Shown: piece after piece, positions 60,934-64,000 of the stretch
Layout of the letters: every line of letters begins with the position of its first letter
Numbering within the stretch: position 1 is the first letter of the stretch
Origin: Clostridia bacterium
GTDB lineage: Bacteria > Bacillota > Clostridia > UBA1381 > UBA9506
NCBI GenBank assembly: GCA_017399695.1
Contig: JAFQBK010000012.1
Coordinates: 1 to 64,000, forward strand
Reading direction: 5' to 3'
Length of the DNA: 64,000 nt
The notes under the pieces: generated by a model
Seen by the model: only the letters and a program-made list of their open reading frames with translations
Databases searched by the model: none
Told to the model about the DNA's origin: nothing
Translations under genes and position numbers: made by a program

Positions 60934-61641
60934 TCAATTTGAAACTGTTGTGCCGATTTTCTCGCCGCTAAGAACACGGATGATATTCTTCGGGTCCTCA
61001 AGACCAAATACGATAATCGGAATATTATTGTCCATACAAAGCGAGGTCGCCGTTGAATCCATAACGCCCAGACCCTTGTTCAGCACCTCAATATATTTGA
61101 GTTCATCAAATTTCTTTGCATTGGGATTTAAGTTCGGGTCACTGTCATATACGCCGTCTACTTTTTTTGCTAAAAGAATTGCTTCCGCGTCGATTTCAGC
61201 TGCACGCAATGCTGCACCGGTGTCCGTTGAGAAGAACGGATTTCCCGTTCCGCAACCGAAGATAACAACTCTGCCTTTTCCTAAATGGCTGATTGCCTTT
61301 CCGCGAATGTAAGGCTCTGCAATCTGTCTCATTTCAATACCTGTCTGCACGCGCGTTATAACGCCTGCTGCCTCTAAAGCACTTTGAAGCGCCAACGAGT
61401 TGATTACCGTTGCCAGCATTCCCATATGGTCAGCGCGGGTACGGTCCATATCTTTTCCTGTTCTGCCTCTCCAGAAATTGCCGCCGCCAACTACGACTGC
61501 AATCTCTACGCCCATCTCCGTTGCTTCTTTAATTACAGCGGAAATATCAGCTAAGGTATCCTCATCAAGTCCAAATCCGCGCGGACCTGCTAAGGCTTCG
61601 CCGGAGAGTTTCAGGAGAATTCGTTTAAATTTCGGTGTCAT
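60934..61641 (-). CDS. pyrH: UMP kinase PyrH
   Basis: PyrH phosphorylates UMP to UDP and belongs to the amino-acid-kinase fold. The 235-residue protein has [18 protein letters not shown] at the N terminus, [11 protein letters not shown] near 50 and the UMP-binding [13 protein letters not shown] near 72. It starts the pyrH-frr pair, without tsf and rpsB upstream as is common elsewhere. A consensus promoter lies at 61694-61722. Confidence 0.97.
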   Translation of the reverse strand: MTPKFKRILLKLSGEALAGPRGFGLDEDTLADISAVIKEATEMGVEIAVVVGGGNFWRGRTGKDMDRTRADHMGMLATVINSLALQSALEAAGVITRVQTGIEMRQIAEPYIRGKAISHLGKGRVVIFGCGTGNPFFSTDTGAALRAAEIDAEAILLAKKVDGVYDSDPNLNPNAKKFDELKYIEVLNKGLGVMDSTATSLCMDNNIPIIVFGLEDPKNIIRVLSGEKIGTTVSN

Positions 61642-61693
61642 AACTGCCTCCCATAAATCTTATGTATTTCATCAAACTGCATTCCTAGTTTAT

Positions 61694-61722
61694 ATTATAT
61701 AATTTTTTAAACAAAGATTCAA
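61694..61722 (-). promoter_or_regulatory. Promoter of pyrH-frr
   Basis: TTGAAT (61717-61722) and TATAAT (61694-61699) are 17 bases apart on the minus strand, about 53 bases before the pyrH ATG. Confidence 0.83.
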
Positions 61723-61831
61723 GTGTTACAACCATTATTTTCGAAATTTTCCCGTTCTTTCTTTCCAATGTTAGAATATCTTTCAAAATCGGTTTACATA
61801 ATATTCAAAATAACTTTTTTCTTTTGTAAAG

Positions 61832-61932
61832 TTATTCACATTGTCAACAAAGTTATCAACAGTTTTTCCTTAAAACAACCCCTCGAAACATCGGTTTTCG
61901 TCAGTTTTTTGAATTTTTTCAGGTTTTCCACA
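61832..61932 (+). other. Cluster of four DnaA-box-like 9-mers
   Basis: On the plus strand TTATTCACA (61832), TTGTCAACA (61841), TTATCAACA (61853) and TTTTCCACA (61924) lie in the same orientation. The first and last fit TTWTNCACA exactly; the others have one or two mismatches. They sit in the 360-base AT-rich gene-free gap 61642-62001, which otherwise contains the pyrH promoter and a weak terminator. Whether DnaA binds is not known from the sequence. Confidence 0.45.
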
Positions 61933-61972
61933 GGAGTTTTACACGGTACCGCAAGTTAACATAACGTCGTTC

Positions 61973-61996
61973 CAAAAAATTCCATTTATGGATTTT
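61973..61996 (-). terminator. Weak terminator of the fumarase gene
   Basis: On the minus strand AAAATCCA pairs with TGGAATTTT across TAAA with one bulge, then T6. It is AT-rich but placed right after the fumarase stop. Confidence 0.4.
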
Positions 61997-62001
61997 GTTA
62001 G

Positions 62002-62844
62002 TTAAATTATTGTCTTCATATGCCTTGTTGCATGGCAGTTTATATTGACTGCGCACGGAAGTCCGGCAATATGAGTCGCAAAGGTCTCTACCTTTACAGA
62101 AAGTGCTGTTGCGCCTCCTCCAAAGCCCTGAGGACCGATTCCTGTGCGGTTTATCTCATCTAACAGCTCTTCTTCAAGCGCCTCATAAAACGGATTGGGG
62201 TTTTTCTCCTCCAGATTTCTTGTCAAGGCAACTTTGGCAAGCTGGCAACACTTCTCCATCGTTCCGCCGATACCGACGCCGATGACCATCGGGGGACAGG
62301 GGTTAGCTCCTGCCGAACGCACTGTATCAAGCACAAAGCGTTTGACACCTTCTATGCCATCCGAGGGCTTTAACATTTTGAGCGCGCTCATATTCTCGCT
62401 GCCAAAGCCTTTCGGCGCAAACGTAATTTCAAGCCGGTCGCCCGGCACGATGTCATAATGAATGACTGCCGGCGTATTATCATTTGTATTGATTCGTTCA
62501 AGCGGGTCGCCAAGGACTGATTTGCGCAGGTATCCCTCCCGATAGCCTTGTCTGACACCTTCATTGATGGCGTCAGACAGTCCGCCGCCCGTAATATGTA
62601 CCTCCTGCCCTACACGAACAAAGAATACTGCCATCCCCGTATCCTGACAAATGGGGATTTCTTTCTCTTTTGCGATATCAGCATTTTGAATTAAGTCTCC
62701 CAAAATATCTTTGGCAACTGCCTTTTCTTCGCTTGCCTCAGCTTTTTGGAGCGCGCGAAAGACATCCTCAGGCAAAAAATAGTTCGCACGAATACACAGT
62801 TCCCTTACCGTTTCCGTTATTTTTTCCGTCTGTATTTCTCTCAC
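62002..62844 (-). CDS. Fumarate hydratase class I alpha subunit
   Basis: The alpha (iron-sulfur) part of two-subunit class I fumarase or a related tartrate dehydratase. The 280-residue protein carries the [4Fe-4S] cysteines in IPICQDTGMAVF near residue 75, ANPCPPMVIGVG near 190 and GGTMEKCCQLA near 205. The C-terminal GPQGFGGGATALSVKVE and GLPCAVNINCHATRHM are conserved. A beta subunit gene would be expected immediately downstream but is absent; a terminator and the DnaA-box gap follow. It starts at GTG overlapping the gtrA stop (GTGA). Confidence 0.9.
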   Translation of the reverse strand: MREIQTEKITETVRELCIRANYFLPEDVFRALQKAEASEEKAVAKDILGDLIQNADIAKEKEIPICQDTGMAVFFVRVGQEVHITGGGLSDAINEGVRQGYREGYLRKSVLGDPLERINTNDNTPAVIHYDIVPGDRLEITFAPKGFGSENMSALKMLKPSDGIEGVKRFVLDTVRSAGANPCPPMVIGVGIGGTMEKCCQLAKVALTRNLEEKNPNPFYEALEEELLDEINRTGIGPQGFGGGATALSVKVETFATHIAGLPCAVNINCHATRHMKTII

Positions 62845-63326
62845 GAGGCTTCACCGCTTTCTTTTTTATTCTTACCGAACACCCATAAGCGATTTCCCAA
62901 AAAATTAACTGCCAAAGATACGGGCATTGCCAAAACCTTAGCCAGCATCACCGCCGCATCACCGTAAAAGCGATAGGATGCACCACAAAACGCAAGTAAC
63001 GCATTGACCGGCTGTTCAATATGCAGTTCGTATAAGAGATTCATGCCTAAAATCGTAATGCTCATCGATATTAAATTCACAACGATGAATCGCCCAATCT
63101 CACGCACACGGACCGAGCCAGTCTTTCGAAAGGTAAAATAGCGATTCCATACATAGCTGTTTGCCATTGCAACGAGCGTTGCAAAGACCTGCGCTATGCT
63201 TTTATCCAAATCAACCAGCGTAAGCAGGAGATAAAACACCACATAATCAACGGCAGTATTTAATAGACCGACCAGACCAAACCTGACTGCCTGCCACACG
63301 CTTTCCTTTGCTGTATTACTTTTCAT
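62841..63326 (-). CDS. GtrA family membrane protein
   Basis: A 161-residue protein with four hydrophobic segments (FGLVGLLNTAVDYVVFYLLL; FATLVAMANSYVWNRYFTF; two more). GtrA proteins help flip undecaprenyl-phosphate-linked sugars for cell surface glycosylation. The signature NSYVWNRYFTFRKTG is present. It begins 11 bases inside the end of the GT2 glycosyltransferase gene, which is the usual GtrB-type partner. Start at 63326 has AGGA 8 bases ahead; a GTG at 63341 is an alternative. Confidence 0.9.
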   Translation of the reverse strand: MKSNTAKESVWQAVRFGLVGLLNTAVDYVVFYLLLTLVDLDKSIAQVFATLVAMANSYVWNRYFTFRKTGSVRVREIGRFIVVNLISMSITILGMNLLYELHIEQPVNALLAFCGASYRFYGDAAVMLAKVLAMPVSLAVNFLGNRLWVFGKNKKESGEAS

Positions 63327-64000
63327 CTTTGGTATCCTCACTAAATCCTATGGTTTCCCGCACAATGTAAAGCGGTCGGTTTTTTGTTTCATCATAAATT
63401 CTGCCGATATATTCCCCAATGATGCCCAGCATCATTAAAACAACACCGTTGGAAATTAAAAGCACCGCCAAAATAGACGCCCAACCAGCGACCGTCACGT
63501 CGGTAAACAGTCGCAGGCAAAGAACTACGATTAAATATACAAAGCTGAAAAACGCGAGAATAAAGCCAATATAGGTTGAAATTTTCAGCGGCTTATATGA
63601 AAATGTAGTAATGCCGTCCATCGCAAAACGCAGCATTTTCCGAAGCGGATATTTCGTTTCTCCTGCAAAACGCTCCTCACGCACATAGCTGACCGCCGTC
63701 TGCCGAAAGCCTGTCCAACTGACAAGACCGCGTACATAGCGATTCTTTTCCGTCAGGCGCGACATCACGTCACACACCTTTCGGTCAATCAGGCGGAAAT
63801 CGCCTGCATCTACAGGGATATCAACACTGGTCATAGCCGCAAGCAAGCGGTAAAACATCTTCGCCGTCGCTTTTTTGAAAAGGCTTTCCCCTTTCCTTTT
63901 TTCGCGTTTTCCGTAGACGACATCATATCCTTCCTTCCATTTTTCAATCATCTGTAAGATGACAGCAGGAGGGTCCTGAAGGTCTGCATCTATGACAACC
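63316..64000 (-). CDS. Family 2 glycosyltransferase (GtrB/DPMS-like), 5' end outside the window
   Basis: The visible 227 residues are the C-terminal part of a polyprenyl-phosphate glycosyltransferase. The reading frame runs unbroken to the window edge and begins VVIDADLQDPPAVI, the DxD-type nucleotide-sugar site of GT2 enzymes. This lies beyond the ATG at 63951, so that ATG is internal. Two membrane helices near the C terminus (ISTYIGFILAFFSFVYLIVV, ASILAVLLISNGVVLMMLG) anchor it. With GtrA it should make and flip a lipid-linked sugar that decorates a wall polymer or surface glycan. Confidence 0.9.
   Translation of the reverse strand, partial: VVIDADLQDPPAVILQMIEKWKEGYDVVYGKREKRKGESLFKKATAKMFYRLLAAMTSVDIPVDAGDFRLIDRKVCDVMSRLTEKNRYVRGLVSWTGFRQTAVSYVREERFAGETKYPLRKMLRFAMDGITTFSYKPLKISTYIGFILAFFSFVYLIVVLCLRLFTDVTVAGWASILAVLLISNGVVLMMLGIIGEYIGRIYDETKNRPLYIVRETIGFSEDTKDEK

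Noticed and set aside
1-64000. CRISPR arrays, insertion sequences, prophage, integrase or toxin-antitoxin genes
   Set aside because: No regularly spaced repeats, transposase motifs or phage genes were found; the window is almost wholly core genes.

Overview
The window reads as chromosomal core DNA of a low-to-moderate GC Firmicute, most probably an anaerobic member of the Clostridia. Supporting signs are the ffs-dnaX-ybaB order, holB-ricT linkage, DivIB-DUF881-Sbp-FtsZ order, DAP-type MurE, RecD2, the clostridial efp-CD1247 pair, GGAGG ribosome binding sites with frequent GTG and TTG starts, and sigma-A type promoters. No sporulation gene is present. I see no rRNA, phage, insertion sequence, CRISPR array or defence system. 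Most genes are on the minus strand; plus-strand islands lie at 10.2-13.4 kb, 14.8-18.1 kb and 39.6-45.6 kb.

Layout. 0.2-3.9 kb: a ribose/galactose-type sugar ABC operon under a promoter buried in a long palindrome. 4-5.4 kb: a ferritin-like/VIT1 membrane protein and YgjV. 5.6-9.6 kb: aconitase, isocitrate dehydrogenase, the NADH sensor Rex and a tRNA-Arg. 9.7-13.4 kb: a zinc-ribbon protein, CIRCE-controlled htpG and an SLH-glucosaminidase lipoprotein. 13.5-18.1 kb: prfA, then dprA-topA. 18.2-33.5 kb: a division and cell wall (dcw) cluster transcribed mraZ-rsmH-ftsL-PBP-murE-murF-mraY-ftsW-murG-murA-divIB-DUF881-sbp-ftsZ, with four GTGGTG boxes upstream of mraZ. 33.7-39.5 kb: holB-ricT-hypothetical, a glycolipid glycosyltransferase, and SRP RNA-dnaX-ybaB with a candidate frameshift site in dnaX. 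39.6-45.6 kb: ybaK, a YcdB/SLH protein, an unknown protein, efp, CD1247, a SLOG protein and a 30-residue Cys-rich peptide. 45.6-61.7 kb: a long run pyrH-frr-uppS-cdsA-dxr-rseP-mutL-miaA-recD2-methyltransferase-pth-mfd-prsA. 61.8-64 kb: a DnaA-box-like cluster, a fumarase alpha subunit, GtrA and a truncated glycosyltransferase.

How it fits together. The dcw cluster makes the lipid II precursors, flips and polymerises them at the septum and supplies the Z ring. The uppS, cdsA and dxr genes provide the lipid carrier and phospholipid precursors, and RseP, PrsA and the SLH proteins handle envelope quality and surface. DnaX, HolB, TopA, Mfd, MutL and RecD2 cover replication and repair; EF-P, RF1, RRF, Pth and MiaA cover translation.

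No whole new system is evident. The points most worth a second look are regulatory: the helically phased MraZ boxes, the dnaX slippery site with stem-loop, CIRCE in front of htpG, the palindromic operator of the sugar operon, and the DnaA-box-like cluster far from any visible dnaA.
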